Positions 1 to 9,474 of a stretch of 64,000 bases of DNA are shown here, piece after piece. This stretch comes from Streptosporangium saharense (GTDB lineage Bacteria > Actinomycetota > Actinomycetes > Streptosporangiales > Streptosporangiaceae). Below the pieces are notes generated by a model, which saw only the letters and a list, made by a program, of their open reading frames with translations, was not told the origin of the DNA and made no database searches. Position numbers and translations under genes: made by a program. The number at the start of each line of letters is the position of its first letter. Within the stretch, counting starts at the first letter, position 1. Location: the NCBI RefSeq assembly GCF_014203715.1, contig NZ_JACHJP010000011.1:62001-126000 (forward strand), given 5' to 3'.

Positions 1-286
1 CGGCGTCGAGGCCGCCAGGCTCGGCCTGCCGGGCAAACCCGACCCCGCGCTGTTCCTGCGCGCCGCCGAACTGCTCGGGGCCGCGCCGGAGCGGACGGCG
101 GTCGTCGAGGACTCCCTCGCGGGCGTCCTGGCGGGCAGGCGGGGCGGGTTCGGCCTCGTCGTCGGCCTCGACCGCAACGACCTGCGGGAGGAACTGCGCG
201 CGGCGGGGGCCGACGTCGTCGTCGGCGACCTGGCGGAACTACGACTCGACGGGAGAGACGGTGGATCCCTGGCTGCTGGTCTATGA
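1..286 (+). CDS. pgmB: HAD-family beta-phosphoglucomutase-like protein (C-terminal part)
   Basis: The gene enters from the left edge, so only about the last 94 residues are present. The visible part contains GKPDPALF (HAD motif III region with its lysine) and VVEDSLAGVLAG (motif IV acidic pair), followed by GFGLVVGLDR, which is typical of beta-phosphoglucomutases. The family isomerises beta-glucose 1-phosphate to glucose 6-phosphate. The last 26 bases overlap the start of a GH65 phosphorylase gene, the usual partner that supplies the beta-glucose 1-phosphate. Substrate specificity is inferred from this pairing. Confidence 0.8.
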   Translation, partial: GVEAARLGLPGKPDPALFLRAAELLGAAPERTAVVEDSLAGVLAGRRGGFGLVVGLDRNDLREELRAAGADVVVGDLAELRLDGRDGGSLAAGL

Positions 287-2390
287 CGGCTGCGACCTGG
301 CCCAGGAGGGGCTGCGGGAGGCGCTGACGACGCTCGGCAACGGCTGTTTCGCCACCCGGGGCGCCGCCCCCGAGGCACGCGCCGACGGGGTTCACTACCC
401 CGGGACCTACGTGGCCGGGTGCTACGACCGGCTCGTCTCACGGGTCGCGGGCCGTACGGTGGACAACGAGGACCTGGTGAACGCGCCCAACTGGCTGCCG
501 CTGACCTTCCGCGCCCGCACCGGGGACTGGTTCGCCCCCGATACCGCTGAGATCCTCACCGCCCGCCGTACGCTCGACATGCGTCAGGGGACGCTGACCC
601 GCCTGCTGCGGGTGCGCGACCGGCTGGGGCACGTCACCCGGGTCGAGCAGCGGCGGCTGGTCTCGATGGACGAGCCGCACCTTGCGGCGCTGCGCACGAC
701 GCTCGTCGCGGAGAACTGGAGCGGGACGCTCCGGGTGCGCTCCGCCCTGGACGGCGACGTCGTCAACGCGGGGGTGGCCCGCTACCGGGGGCTGGCCGGG
801 CGGCACCTGGTGCCGGTCCGCTCCCACGCGACGGGCGGGGTGACCGGGCTGCTGGCCCGCACCGCCTCCTCCCGCGTGGAGATCGCCCTGGCCGCCCGCA
901 CCACCCTGGCGGGGCCGCACAGCAGCGAGTTCCGGGCCGGGCGGGGGTGGGCGCGTCACGATCTGGGCGTGGACGTGGCCGAGGGCCGGGAGGTCACGGT
1001 CGACAAGATCGTGGCCCTGTACACCTCGCGGGACCGGGCCATCGCCTCGTGCGAGGAGGCCGCCAGGACGGCCGTCACCCGGGCGGACTCCTTCGAGGAG
1101 CTGCTGGGGCGGCACACGCGGGCCTGGGCGCGGCTGTGGGAGCGGGCGCACGTGACGGCCGAGGACTCCGACGTCCAGCAGGTCCTCAACCTCTACGTCT
1201 TCCACCTGCTGCAGACCGTCTCCCCGCACGTGGCCGGGCTCGACGCCGGGCTGCCCGCCCGTGGCCTGCACGGCGAGGCCTACCGGGGGCACGTGTTCTG
1301 GGACGAGGTGTTCGCCTTCCCGTTCCTGGCGCCGCGTTTCCCAGAGATCACCGAGGCGCTGCTGCGCTACCGGTGGCGGCGGCTGCCCGAGGCGCGCTGG
1401 GCCGCCCGCCAGGCCGGGTACGCGGGCGCCATGTTCCCCTGGCAGAGCGCCTCCGACGGCCGGGAGGAGACCCAGACCCTGCACCTGAACCCCCGATCCG
1501 GGCGCTGGCTGCCCGACAACTCCCACCTGCAGCGCCATGTCGGCCTTGCGGTGGCCTGCAACGTCTGGCGGCACCACGAGGCCACCGGGGACGGCGCGTT
1601 CCTGGCCGGTCCCGGGGGTGAGCTGCTGGTGGAGATCGCCCGCTTCTTCGCTTCGCTGGCCGTACGGGAGGGCGACAGGTACGCGATTCGCGGCGTGATG
1701 GGGCCGGACGAGTATCACGACGGTTACCCGGGCCGCGCCGAGCCGGGGCTGGACAACAACGCCTACACCAACGTCATGACCGCCTGGCTGATGCGCCGGG
1801 TCCTCGAACTGGACCCCGCGGACCTGGGTGAGGAGGAGAGGCGCCGCTTCTCGGACCTGGCGCGCCGGATGCGGGTGGACTTCCACGACGGGGTGATCAG
1901 CCAGTTCGAGGGCTACGGCGACCTTCTGGAACTGGACTGGGACGCCTATAGAGCCAAATATGGCGATATACGGCGACTTGATCGCATCCTGGAGGCCGAG
2001 GGCGACACCCCGAACCGGTACAAGGCGTCCAAGCAGGCCGACGTGCTGATGCTGTTCCACCTGCTGGGCGCCGACGGGCTCGCCGAGATCCTCACCGGCC
2101 TGGGATACGCCTGGGACCGGGCCGCGGCGACCCGCACCGTGGACTACTACCTGGCCCGCACCTGCCACGGCTCCACGCTGAGCGCGATCGTGCACGCCGG
2201 GGTCCTGGCAAGGCTGCGGCCCGGCGCCTCCCAGCCGTTCCTGATCGAGGCGCTCAACAGTGACGTGCGCGACCTGCAGGGCGGCACGACGGCCGAGGGC
2301 GTCCACCTGGGCGCCATGGCCGGGGTCGCCGTCCTGTTCGAAGGCGCACACCCCCGAAACGCCGTCAGGGCAGCGGACCGGTGTGGCTGA
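261..2390 (+). CDS. Glycoside hydrolase family 65 disaccharide phosphorylase
   Basis: A 709-residue GH65 protein, in the family's usual size range. It begins at a GTG inside the preceding mutase gene, giving tight translational coupling. The N-terminal domain starts with YDGCDLAQEGLREALTTLGNG. The catalytic barrel holds GPDEYHDG with the probable general acid Glu484, then KQADVLML (591 on) and CHGSTLS, whose His636-Gly-Ser is the phosphate-binding signature of GH65 phosphorylases. It should split an alpha-glucosyl disaccharide (trehalose, maltose or kojibiose) with phosphate. The exact sugar cannot be read from sequence. The last 26 bases overlap the convergent P-type ATPase gene. Confidence 0.88.
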   Translation: MDPWLLVYDGCDLAQEGLREALTTLGNGCFATRGAAPEARADGVHYPGTYVAGCYDRLVSRVAGRTVDNEDLVNAPNWLPLTFRARTGDWFAPDTAEILTARRTLDMRQGTLTRLLRVRDRLGHVTRVEQRRLVSMDEPHLAALRTTLVAENWSGTLRVRSALDGDVVNAGVARYRGLAGRHLVPVRSHATGGVTGLLARTASSRVEIALAARTTLAGPHSSEFRAGRGWARHDLGVDVAEGREVTVDKIVALYTSRDRAIASCEEAARTAVTRADSFEELLGRHTRAWARLWERAHVTAEDSDVQQVLNLYVFHLLQTVSPHVAGLDAGLPARGLHGEAYRGHVFWDEVFAFPFLAPRFPEITEALLRYRWRRLPEARWAARQAGYAGAMFPWQSASDGREETQTLHLNPRSGRWLPDNSHLQRHVGLAVACNVWRHHEATGDGAFLAGPGGELLVEIARFFASLAVREGDRYAIRGVMGPDEYHDGYPGRAEPGLDNNAYTNVMTAWLMRRVLELDPADLGEEERRRFSDLARRMRVDFHDGVISQFEGYGDLLELDWDAYRAKYGDIRRLDRILEAEGDTPNRYKASKQADVLMLFHLLGADGLAEILTGLGYAWDRAAATRTVDYYLARTCHGSTLSAIVHAGVLARLRPGASQPFLIEALNSDVRDLQGGTTAEGVHLGAMAGVAVLFEGAHPRNAVRAADRCG

Positions 2391-5004
2391 ACCTGGCCGC
2401 CCTGCGCTGCACCCGGTGCCGATGCCCGCGACGCCGTACGGCACGGCCTCCCGCCTCGGGGAAGGCGTAGAAGGCCTTCTTGGCCAGCTCGACCAGCACC
2501 AGGTAGGCGACCGTCATCGCGGCCAGGGCCAGGAAGAAGGCGGGCGGCGGCGCGGTGAAACCCAGCGCGGGCGCCAGCGGTGAGAACGGCAGCGCGACCC
2601 CGATCGCGACCACGCCCAGGGCCGAGGCCAGCAGCGGCAGGCTGGGACGGCTGCGCAGGAAGGGGACCCGCCGGGTGCGGATCACGAAGATGATCAGCGT
2701 CTGGGTGGCGAGGGACTCCACGAACCAGCCCGAACGGAACAGTTCGGGACCGGCGTGGAAGACGCCGAGCATCACCGCGAAGGTGAGGAAGTCGAACAGG
2801 GAGCTGATCGGCCCGAAGAACAGCATGAACCTGCGGATGAACGCGATGTCCCAGTGCGAGGGGGCGCGTAGCTGCTCGGGATCGACCCGGTCGGTGGGGA
2901 TGCTGAGCTGCCCGGCGTCGTAGAGCAGGTTGTTGAGCAGGATCTGGCCGGGCAGCATCGGCAGGAAGCTCAGCACCGCCGAGGCCGCCGCCGCGCTGAA
3001 CATGTTGCCGAAGTTGCTGGATGTGCCCATCAGCACGTACTTGATGGTGTTGGCGAAGATGCGCCGCCCCTCGGCGACCCCGTCGGCCAGCACGCCGAGG
3101 TCTTTCTCCAGCAGGACGACGTCGGCGGCGTCCTTGGCCACGTCGGTCGCGGTGTCCACCGAGACGCCCACGTCGGCGGCGTGCAGCGCCAGCGCGTCGT
3201 TGACCCCGTCGCCGAGGAACCCGACGGCCCTGCCGCGCCCGCGCAGCAGCCGGACGATCCTGGCCTTCTGCTCCGGCGAGACGCGGGCGAAGATCGTCGC
3301 CTTCTCCGCGGCCTCGGTGAGCGCCTCGTCGTCGAGGGCGGCGACCTGTTCACCGGTCAGGGTGCCCCCGGAGGTCAGGCCGAGGTCGGCGCAGACCTTC
3401 TCGGCGACCACGGGGTTGTCGCCGGTGGCGATCTTCACGGTGATGCCCAGCTCGGCCAGCCGCCGCAGCGACCGCGCGGCGGCCTGTTTGGGCCGGTCGA
3501 GGAAGACCAGGAACCCCTCAAGCGTCAGGTCGCGCTCGTCGGCGGGCCCCGGCTCCGTCAGGTTCGCGCCGACCCGTCGGGTGGCGACGGCAACGACCCT
3601 GCCGCCCTCGGCGAACCGGGCCCGCAGGGTCTCGGCGGCCCCCTGCGGCGGGGCCGGGCAGCGGTCGAGGACGGCCTCCGGGGCGCCCTTGGTGACCAGC
3701 AGCCCGTCCCCGTCGGGGGTGCGGACGACCGCGGTGGTCATCCTGCGCTCGTGGTCGAACGGCAGCAGCCCGAGCCGCGTGTACTCCCCTGCCTGCTCCG
3801 CCCGCGGACCGGCGGCCCGCCACAGGGCGGCGTCCATCGGGTTGCCCCCGGCCCCCTCGGGCGTCTCCGTGGCCAGCAGCCCGAGCAGCAGCACCCGGTC
3901 ACTGTCGTCCCCGGCAGGGCCGAGGGCGGTCAGGAAGTCGATCCTGCCCTCGGTGAGGGTGCCGGTCTTGTCGGTGACCAGGATGTCCATGTCGCCCAGG
4001 TCCTCGATGCAGACCAGACGTTTGACCAGCACCTTGAGCCCGGCCAGCCTGCGCGAGCCCGCCGCGAGGCTGGTGCTCACCACCGCGGGCAGCAGTTGCG
4101 GGGTGATCCCCACGGCGATGGCCAGGGAGAACAGCAGCGACTCGATCAGCGGGCGGCGCAGCAGCAGGTTCGTCACCAGGATCAGCGAGGTCAGCGCGAT
4201 CGCGACCTGGAGCAGCAGCACCGAGAAGCGGCGCAGCCCCGCCTGGAAGTCGGTCTCCGGCTGCCGTTCGCCAAGCCCGAGCGCGATGCGGCCGAACTCC
4301 GCCCGCCCCCCGGTGGCGACCACGACCCCGCCGCCCCGGCCCGCCCGCACGACCGTGCCCATCAGCGCGCAGCACTCCAGCCCGGCGAGAGCCGTACCGG
4401 ACGGGACCGGGCCGGTTGACTTGCCCACCGGGAGGGACTCGCCGGTCAGCACGCTCTCGTCGCACTCGAGGTCGTTGACGTCCAGCAGCCTCAGGTCAGC
4501 GGGGACGACCCCGCCGAGGGCGAGCCGTACGACGTCGCCGGGGACCAGCGCGGTGACGTCCACCTCGGCGGGCAGGCCGTCACGCAGCACGACGGCGGTG
4601 TGGCGGACCTGGGAGTGCAATGCCTGGGCCGCGCGCTCGGCCCGGTACTCGTTGACGAAGCCCAGCCCGACGCTGGCCACCAGGATCACCCCGATGATGA
4701 CGGCGTCGGCGGCGTCCCCGAGGAAGAACGCGGCAAGCGCGGTCACCGCGAGCAGGATCAGCACGGCGTTGCGCAGTTGCCTGCCCAGCACCCGCAGCGC
4801 GCGGGCGTGGTGGGCGCGCACCGCGTTCGGCCCGTGGAGGGCCAGCCGCCGTACGGCCTCGCCGCCGGACAGGCCCTCCCGCGTCACCCCCAGCCGGTCC
4901 AGCACCTCGGGGACGGACAGCGCCGCCGCCTCACCGGCTGTCAGGCCCCCCTCCCCCGCCGTCGTCACCGGCGCGACCGGCCGCCCGCCGTCACTCGTCC
5001 GCAT
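2365..5004 (-). CDS. mgtA: Magnesium-translocating P-type ATPase (MgtA-like)
   Basis: About 879 residues from the ATG at 5004; an in-frame ATG at 5085 would add 27 residues but has no clear ribosome site. It shows the P-type order: cytosolic N-terminus, TM pair, actuator segment with LTGES, the phosphorylated Asp345 in DKTGTLTEG, the GDGVNDALAL hinge, and a C-terminal membrane domain. GTSSNFGNMFS and LPGQILLNNLLYD in the membrane domain are typical of type IIIB Mg2+ importers. It should move Mg2+ (or Ni2+) inward at the plasma membrane. The tail is Arg-rich and overlaps the convergent GH65 gene. It is divergent from the GNAT/acyl-CoA synthetase gene across about 150 bases. Confidence 0.85.
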   Translation of the reverse strand: MRTSDGGRPVAPVTTAGEGGLTAGEAAALSVPEVLDRLGVTREGLSGGEAVRRLALHGPNAVRAHHARALRVLGRQLRNAVLILLAVTALAAFFLGDAADAVIIGVILVASVGLGFVNEYRAERAAQALHSQVRHTAVVLRDGLPAEVDVTALVPGDVVRLALGGVVPADLRLLDVNDLECDESVLTGESLPVGKSTGPVPSGTALAGLECCALMGTVVRAGRGGGVVVATGGRAEFGRIALGLGERQPETDFQAGLRRFSVLLLQVAIALTSLILVTNLLLRRPLIESLLFSLAIAVGITPQLLPAVVSTSLAAGSRRLAGLKVLVKRLVCIEDLGDMDILVTDKTGTLTEGRIDFLTALGPAGDDSDRVLLLGLLATETPEGAGGNPMDAALWRAAGPRAEQAGEYTRLGLLPFDHERRMTTAVVRTPDGDGLLVTKGAPEAVLDRCPAPPQGAAETLRARFAEGGRVVAVATRRVGANLTEPGPADERDLTLEGFLVFLDRPKQAAARSLRRLAELGITVKIATGDNPVVAEKVCADLGLTSGGTLTGEQVAALDDEALTEAAEKATIFARVSPEQKARIVRLLRGRGRAVGFLGDGVNDALALHAADVGVSVDTATDVAKDAADVVLLEKDLGVLADGVAEGRRIFANTIKYVLMGTSSNFGNMFSAAAASAVLSFLPMLPGQILLNNLLYDAGQLSIPTDRVDPEQLRAPSHWDIAFIRRFMLFFGPISSLFDFLTFAVMLGVFHAGPELFRSGWFVESLATQTLIIFVIRTRRVPFLRSRPSLPLLASALGVVAIGVALPFSPLAPALGFTAPPPAFFLALAAMTVAYLVLVELAKKAFYAFPEAGGRAVRRRGHRHRVQRRAARFSHTGPLP

Positions 5005-5156
5005 ACCCGCCAGCAGATCATCGGCTCCCCCCACGGGTCCCCGGCCAAAAGCCACCACCAACCAGGACTTTCGACCCCCACCCATCCCGTACGGCGGGCG
5101 GCAGGGACGGGTGTCCCACGGGCGAGGGCACTTCGGCTCTATGGCGTGGGGTGGTG

Positions 5157-7829
5157 ATGGCCGAGGCTTCCGGTATGAGGCGAACCGTTCCCGACGAGTG
5201 CGACGTTCTGCTGCGCGAGGGCGGTATCGCCCACCTGAGGCCGCTGCGCCCCGGCGACGACCGGGCCCTGCACGCCCTGGTCGACAGGTCGTCGGAGCGC
5301 TCGGCCTACCTGCGGTTCTTCACCGGCGGCAGGGCCGGAGCCCACGCCTACGTGGACCACGTCACCCGGCCGGACCATCCGGGCCGCGTCCTGGTGGCCG
5401 TGGTCAACGGACGTCTGGCGGGCATCGCCGAGTACATCCCCGGGCAGGACGGCGAGGCCGAGATCGCGATCCTGATCGACGACTCCGAGCAGCACCATGG
5501 CCTGGGAACCCTGCTGGTGGAGCACCTGGCGGTCCAGGCGGCCGAGGAGGGCGTGCGGGAGCTGGTCGCCGAGGTGCTGGCGGAGAACCGGCCCATGCTG
5601 CGGGTGCTCGACGACCTCGGGCTGGCCACCAGGCGGGCCTTCGACGGCGGGACCGTGGAGATCCGGATGGACCCCCGCCCGACCCCGGCGCTGCTCGAAC
5701 GGATCGAGTCCCGCGCCAGGCAGGCGACCTCCGCCTGTCTGAGCCGGTTGTTCCGTCCCGGGGCGGTCGCGGTGGTTGGCGCGGGACGCGCCCCCTCGGG
5801 GGTCGGCCATCACATCCTGCGCAACCTCGTGGAGGCCGGTTTCCCCGGCCCCGTCTACCCGGTCAACCCCAACGCGGAGACGATCCTCGGGTTGCGGGCC
5901 TACCCGAACGTGCGGGACGTGCCGGGGCCGGTCGATCTGGCCGTCGTCGCCGTCCCGGCGCAGGCCGTACCGGACGTGGCGCGTGACTGCGCGCGGCACG
6001 GGGTGCGCTGCCTCGTCGTCGTCAGCGCGGGCTTCGCCGAGGCGGGCCGGGCCGAGCAGGAGGCGGAGCTGCTGCGGATCTGCCGCGAGTCCGGCATGCG
6101 TCTGGTCGGCCCCAACTGTCTCGGCGTCGCCGACACCGGCTCCCGCCTCAACGCCAGTTTCCTGCCCCACCCGCCCGCCGCCGGCCATCTGGCGCTGATG
6201 TCGCAGTCGGGGGCGGTCGCGGTCGCCCTGATCGACCGGGCCAACGAGCTGGGGGTCGGCCTGTCCGGGTTCGCCTCGGTCGGCAACAAGGCCGACGTCA
6301 GCGGCAACGACCTGCTGGAGTACTGGGAGGACGACCCGGCCACCGACGTGATCGCCCTGTATCTGGAGTCGTTCGGCAACCCCCGCAGGTTCGGCCGGAT
6401 CGCGCGGCGGGTGAGCAGGCGCAAGCCGATCATCGCGATCAAGAGCGGCAGGGGCGGCTCCGGGGAGCGGGCGGTCCGCTCCCACACCGCGGCCGCCGCG
6501 ACCCCGGACGTCGCCGTCGAGGAGTTGCTGAGGGCGTCGGGGGTGATCCGGGTGGACAGCGTGCAGGACATGCTCGACACCGCGCGCCTGCTGGCGGCCC
6601 AGCCGCTGCCGGGCGGCGGGCGGGTGGCCGTCGTCGGCAATTCGGGCGGCCCTCAGGCGTTGGCCGCCGACGCCTGTGAGCGGGACGGCCTGCTCGTCCC
6701 CGAGCTGTCGCCGGTCACCAGGGGGCGGCTGCGGTCCCGGCTGCCCGCCGCGGCGGCCGTGGCCAACCCGGTCGATCTCACCGCAGGCGGCAGCGCGCGT
6801 GACCTGGTGTTCGCCGTCGAGACCGTGCTTGCCGACCCGGGCATCGACGCTGTCCTGGTGGTCTACACGCCGCCGTTCGGTTCCGGTCTGGCCAGGACCC
6901 GGCAGGCCGTCGCCGCCGCGACCGCGACGACGACGAAGACCGTGGTGGCCTGTGTCAGCGGCCATGACGGCCTGCTGGACGGGCGGGTGCCGTGCTACGC
7001 CTCCCCCGAGCAGGCCGTGCGGGCGCTGGGTCACGCGGTCCGCCACGCCGCCTGGCGGCGCGCGCCCCAGGCTCCGCCCGCCGTACCGCCGATGGCCGAG
7101 GTCGCGGCGGCGCGGGCCCTGGTCGAGCAGGAGCTGGCCCGTCGTCCCGGGGGCGGCTGGCTCGACCACGCGAGCGCCACCCGTCTGCTCGGCTGCTACG
7201 GCGTGCGCGTCCTGGGCGCCCTCGCCGTTGACGGCCCCGAGGCGGCAGCGGCGGCGGCCGGGGAGATCGGGCCGCCGGTCGCGCTGAAGGCCACCGGCCC
7301 CGGCCTGGTGCACAAGAGCGACGTGGGCGGGGTCCGCCTCGGCCTGGCCACGCCGCGGGAGGTCCGCCGCGCCTACCTGGAGATGGCCGGGATGGTCGGC
7401 CCGGCGATGACGGGGGCGCTCGTCCAGCCGATGGCGGAACCGGGCGTTGAGATGATCGTCGGTGGGGTCGCGCACGAGTCGTTCGGTCCGCTGCTCATGG
7501 TCGGCATGGGCGGGGTGGCCGCCGAACTGATGGCCGACCACTCCTTCCGGGTGCCGCCGCTGGGCGAGGACGACCCCGCAGCGATGCTCGCCGAGCTGCG
7601 GTGCGCCCCGCTGCTTTCCGGCTACCGGGGGCGTCCTGCGGTCGACGTCGCCGAACTGCGCGGGCAGATCGCCGGGGTCGGGCAACTGCTCGACGACCTT
7701 CCCCAGGTGGCCGAGCTGGACCTGAACCCGGTGATGGCCACCGCCTCGGGTGCGGTCGCGCTCGACGTGCGGGTACGGCTCGCCCCCGCCGCCGGGCCGC
7801 CCTCCCCCTTCCGCAGGAGGCTGCGCTGA
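5157..7829 (+). CDS. Fusion of GNAT acetyltransferase with NDP-forming acyl-CoA synthetase (Pat-like)
   Basis: An 890-residue multidomain protein. Residues about 10-165 are a GNAT domain with the acetyl-CoA loop QHHGLGTLL. Residues about 190-320 are the CoA-binding domain (RPGAVAVVGAG), followed by the succinyl-CoA-ligase-like domain with SQSGA and a histidine at 443 in SHTAAAA. The ATP-grasp part lies at about 680-885 (LKATGPGLVHKSDVGGVRLG). Family knowledge: such fusions acetylate lysines of metabolic enzymes such as acetyl-CoA synthetases. The GNAT is N-terminal here, opposite to enterobacterial Pat. Starts at 5151 and 5154 (GTG) are possible; ATG 5157 sits after a GGGGTGG stretch. It is convergent with the next gene with one base between stops. 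Confidence 0.85.
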   Translation: MAEASGMRRTVPDECDVLLREGGIAHLRPLRPGDDRALHALVDRSSERSAYLRFFTGGRAGAHAYVDHVTRPDHPGRVLVAVVNGRLAGIAEYIPGQDGEAEIAILIDDSEQHHGLGTLLVEHLAVQAAEEGVRELVAEVLAENRPMLRVLDDLGLATRRAFDGGTVEIRMDPRPTPALLERIESRARQATSACLSRLFRPGAVAVVGAGRAPSGVGHHILRNLVEAGFPGPVYPVNPNAETILGLRAYPNVRDVPGPVDLAVVAVPAQAVPDVARDCARHGVRCLVVVSAGFAEAGRAEQEAELLRICRESGMRLVGPNCLGVADTGSRLNASFLPHPPAAGHLALMSQSGAVAVALIDRANELGVGLSGFASVGNKADVSGNDLLEYWEDDPATDVIALYLESFGNPRRFGRIARRVSRRKPIIAIKSGRGGSGERAVRSHTAAAATPDVAVEELLRASGVIRVDSVQDMLDTARLLAAQPLPGGGRVAVVGNSGGPQALAADACERDGLLVPELSPVTRGRLRSRLPAAAAVANPVDLTAGGSARDLVFAVETVLADPGIDAVLVVYTPPFGSGLARTRQAVAAATATTTKTVVACVSGHDGLLDGRVPCYASPEQAVRALGHAVRHAAWRRAPQAPPAVPPMAEVAAARALVEQELARRPGGGWLDHASATRLLGCYGVRVLGALAVDGPEAAAAAAGEIGPPVALKATGPGLVHKSDVGGVRLGLATPREVRRAYLEMAGMVGPAMTGALVQPMAEPGVEMIVGGVAHESFGPLLMVGMGGVAAELMADHSFRVPPLGEDDPAAMLAELRCAPLLSGYRGRPAVDVAELRGQIAGVGQLLDDLPQVAELDLNPVMATASGAVALDVRVRLAPAAGPPSPFRRRLR

Positions 7830-7830
7830 T

Positions 7831-8694
7831 TCAGGGGCGGACCACGGCGACCGGGCAGCGGGCGTGGTGGAGCACGTCCCTGCTGACCGACCCCAGCACC
7901 ATCGAGCCGACCGCGCCGAGCCCCCGGGAGCCGACGACCAGCAGGGCCGCCCTGCCGGAGACGTCGGTGAGGGCCGAGACCGGATGGCCGTAGGTCACCT
8001 CCTCGACGACCTCGACCCCGGGGTACAGGTCCCGCCACGGGGCCAGCCGTTCGGCGACCACCCGTTGCTGCTCGTGCTGTATCCCGGTGACGTCGTGGAC
8101 GCTCTCCGGCATGACGGTGTGCAGCGGCACGTGCCAGGCGCACACGGCCCGCAGGACGACGCCGCGCAGCCGGGCCTGCTCGAAGGCGAAGCCCAGCGCG
8201 GCCTCCCCGTCCGGGGAGCCGTCGACGCCGACCACGATCTCCTCGCCGGGGCCGTCCTGCCCCGCCTTGACGACCACGACGGCGCCGCGGACGTGCCCGG
8301 CCAGGCGCAGGACCGCGGAACCGAGCAGCGCCTCGGCGAAACCGCCCGTCCCCCGGCTGCCGATGACGATCTCCGACGTCGAGGAGGCCCGTTCACGCAG
8401 GATCTCCGAGGGCGTCCCCCCGGTCAGTTCGGTGCTCACGTCGATGCCCGGCCTGCGTTCGGTCGCGGCCTTGGCCGCCTCGGCGAGGATCCGGTCACCG
8501 GCCTCGGCCATGGCGTCCTGCCAGCCGGGCGGAGGGAAGGCCGATATGCCGTACGGCCAGCGTTCGACGACGTGCACGATCAACAGGGGCACCGTCCTGC
8601 GGGCCGCGTCGTCGGCGGCCCATCTCACCGCGGCCGTCGCGGAGGGCGAGCCGTCGGTGGCGGTGACGACAGGTTCGGACATAGGTTCGGGCAT
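7831..8694 (-). CDS. Universal stress protein, two tandem Usp domains
   Basis: 287 residues from an ATG preceded by a strong purine run (GGGGGAAG). Both halves are Usp folds with the ATP-type signature G-2x-G-9x-G-S: GSRGTGGFAEALLGS in the first and GSRGLGAVGSMVLGSVS in the second. Tandem Usp proteins of actinomycetes bind ATP and are commonly part of hypoxia and stationary-phase regulons. The promoter probably lies within the 3' end of the upstream XRE gene, where two opposed GGGAC half-sites sit at 8747-8783. It is the first of four Usp genes in the window. Confidence 0.88.
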   Translation of the reverse strand: MPEPMSEPVVTATDGSPSATAAVRWAADDAARRTVPLLIVHVVERWPYGISAFPPPGWQDAMAEAGDRILAEAAKAATERRPGIDVSTELTGGTPSEILRERASSTSEIVIGSRGTGGFAEALLGSAVLRLAGHVRGAVVVVKAGQDGPGEEIVVGVDGSPDGEAALGFAFEQARLRGVVLRAVCAWHVPLHTVMPESVHDVTGIQHEQQRVVAERLAPWRDLYPGVEVVEEVTYGHPVSALTDVSGRAALLVVGSRGLGAVGSMVLGSVSRDVLHHARCPVAVVRP

Positions 8695-8746
8695 GGTCTT
8701 CCCCCTCTCCCCCTTCCATCGGACCGTGCCAGGACTACCCTCCCCA

Positions 8747-8783
8747 GAGGCCATCGTCCCAACCCGTCAGGGACGTTCGTCTT
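8747..8783. promoter_or_regulatory. Pair of outward-facing GGGAC boxes (DevR/DosR-like) upstream of usp
   Basis: On the + strand GTCCC ends at 8760, then 9 bases, then GGGACGTTCGTC from 8770. Read outward, each side begins with GGGAC followed by a degenerate second half. The arrangement mirrors the better pairs near 11650 and 22680, also upstream of usp genes. It overlaps the 3' end of the XRE gene. The second half-sites are poor, so this is the weakest of the set. Confidence 0.4.
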
Positions 8784-9474
8784 CCCTGGTCCGTGGCCGT
8801 TCCCTGACCCTGGCCATGCGGATCCTGCGCCAGGCGGTGGTCCAGTTGACCAGGTCGTCCTCCTCGCCGCCGCAGCCGTGGACGAAGGCCGTGACGACCT
8901 TGAGCGAGGGCATGCGGGCGGGCCGGTTGACGTCGAGCGCCTCGCACAGGGTGCTGGCCCCCACGGCCCTGCCCGCGTTGATGGCGATCTCCCGGTAGGA
9001 GGGTTCACCGGCCCAGACGTGGAAGTCGCGCATCAGGGCGAGAAGCTCCTCCTTGGTCTCGGCCCTCAGCGGGTCGGGTTTGAGGTCGTAGCCGATCACG
9101 TCCTGGCGCAGGTGGTGCGGTTGAGGGGGCGGGGCCGTACCGGACGGCTCAGGGGGTGCCTCCGCGGGGTCGTGCCGCCCGCGAAGCTGGAGTTCCTTCA
9201 GCCGTTCCCAGGAGTAGCGCACGTCGAAGCGGAGGAAGGAGACGGTCTCGCAGGCGTCCAGGACGCTTTCGAGCGTCTCCTTGCGGGGGACCAGGCGTCC
9301 GCGCACCATGGCCTCCAGGCTGGAGGCGCGGATGTGCGCCTGGTTGGCGACCTGGCTCAGCGGCAGGCCGCTGGCCTGTACCGCCCGTCCGAGCAGGTCC
9401 GCCAGCAGGGTCCGTTCCATGGCCAGGCTGTCCTCGGCGGTGATCCGCGGGACGTCCGGGGAGGGGGCGGTCAC
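8767..9474 (-). CDS. XRE-type helix-turn-helix protein
   Basis: 235 residues from a GTG preceded by GAGGA. Residues about 20-80 look like a Cro/CI-type helix-turn-helix (LLGRAVQASGLPLSQVANQAHIRASSLEAMVRG). A Pro-rich linker follows near 110-125, then a second alpha-helical region with a similar arrangement (YREIAINAGRAVGASTLCEAL). The start overlaps the stop of the small membrane protein upstream in a GTGA junction, so the two are translationally coupled. The product probably binds DNA; its targets are unknown. The tail is basic. Confidence 0.65.
   Translation of the reverse strand: MTAPSPDVPRITAEDSLAMERTLLADLLGRAVQASGLPLSQVANQAHIRASSLEAMVRGRLVPRKETLESVLDACETVSFLRFDVRYSWERLKELQLRGRHDPAEAPPEPSGTAPPPQPHHLRQDVIGYDLKPDPLRAETKEELLALMRDFHVWAGEPSYREIAINAGRAVGASTLCEALDVNRPARMPSLKVVTAFVHGCGGEEDDLVNWTTAWRRIRMARVRERPRTREDERP

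Noticed and set aside
438..2444. A 668-codon open frame antisense to the GH65 gene
   Set aside because: It is low-complexity, rich in Gly, Pro, Arg and His, with no domain motif, and lies wholly opposite a recognisable phosphorylase. Long antisense frames are expected at this GC content.
5139..7685. An 848-codon frame antisense to the GNAT/acyl-CoA synthetase gene
   Set aside because: It has no motifs and a composition typical of shadow frames, while the opposite strand shows three known domains.
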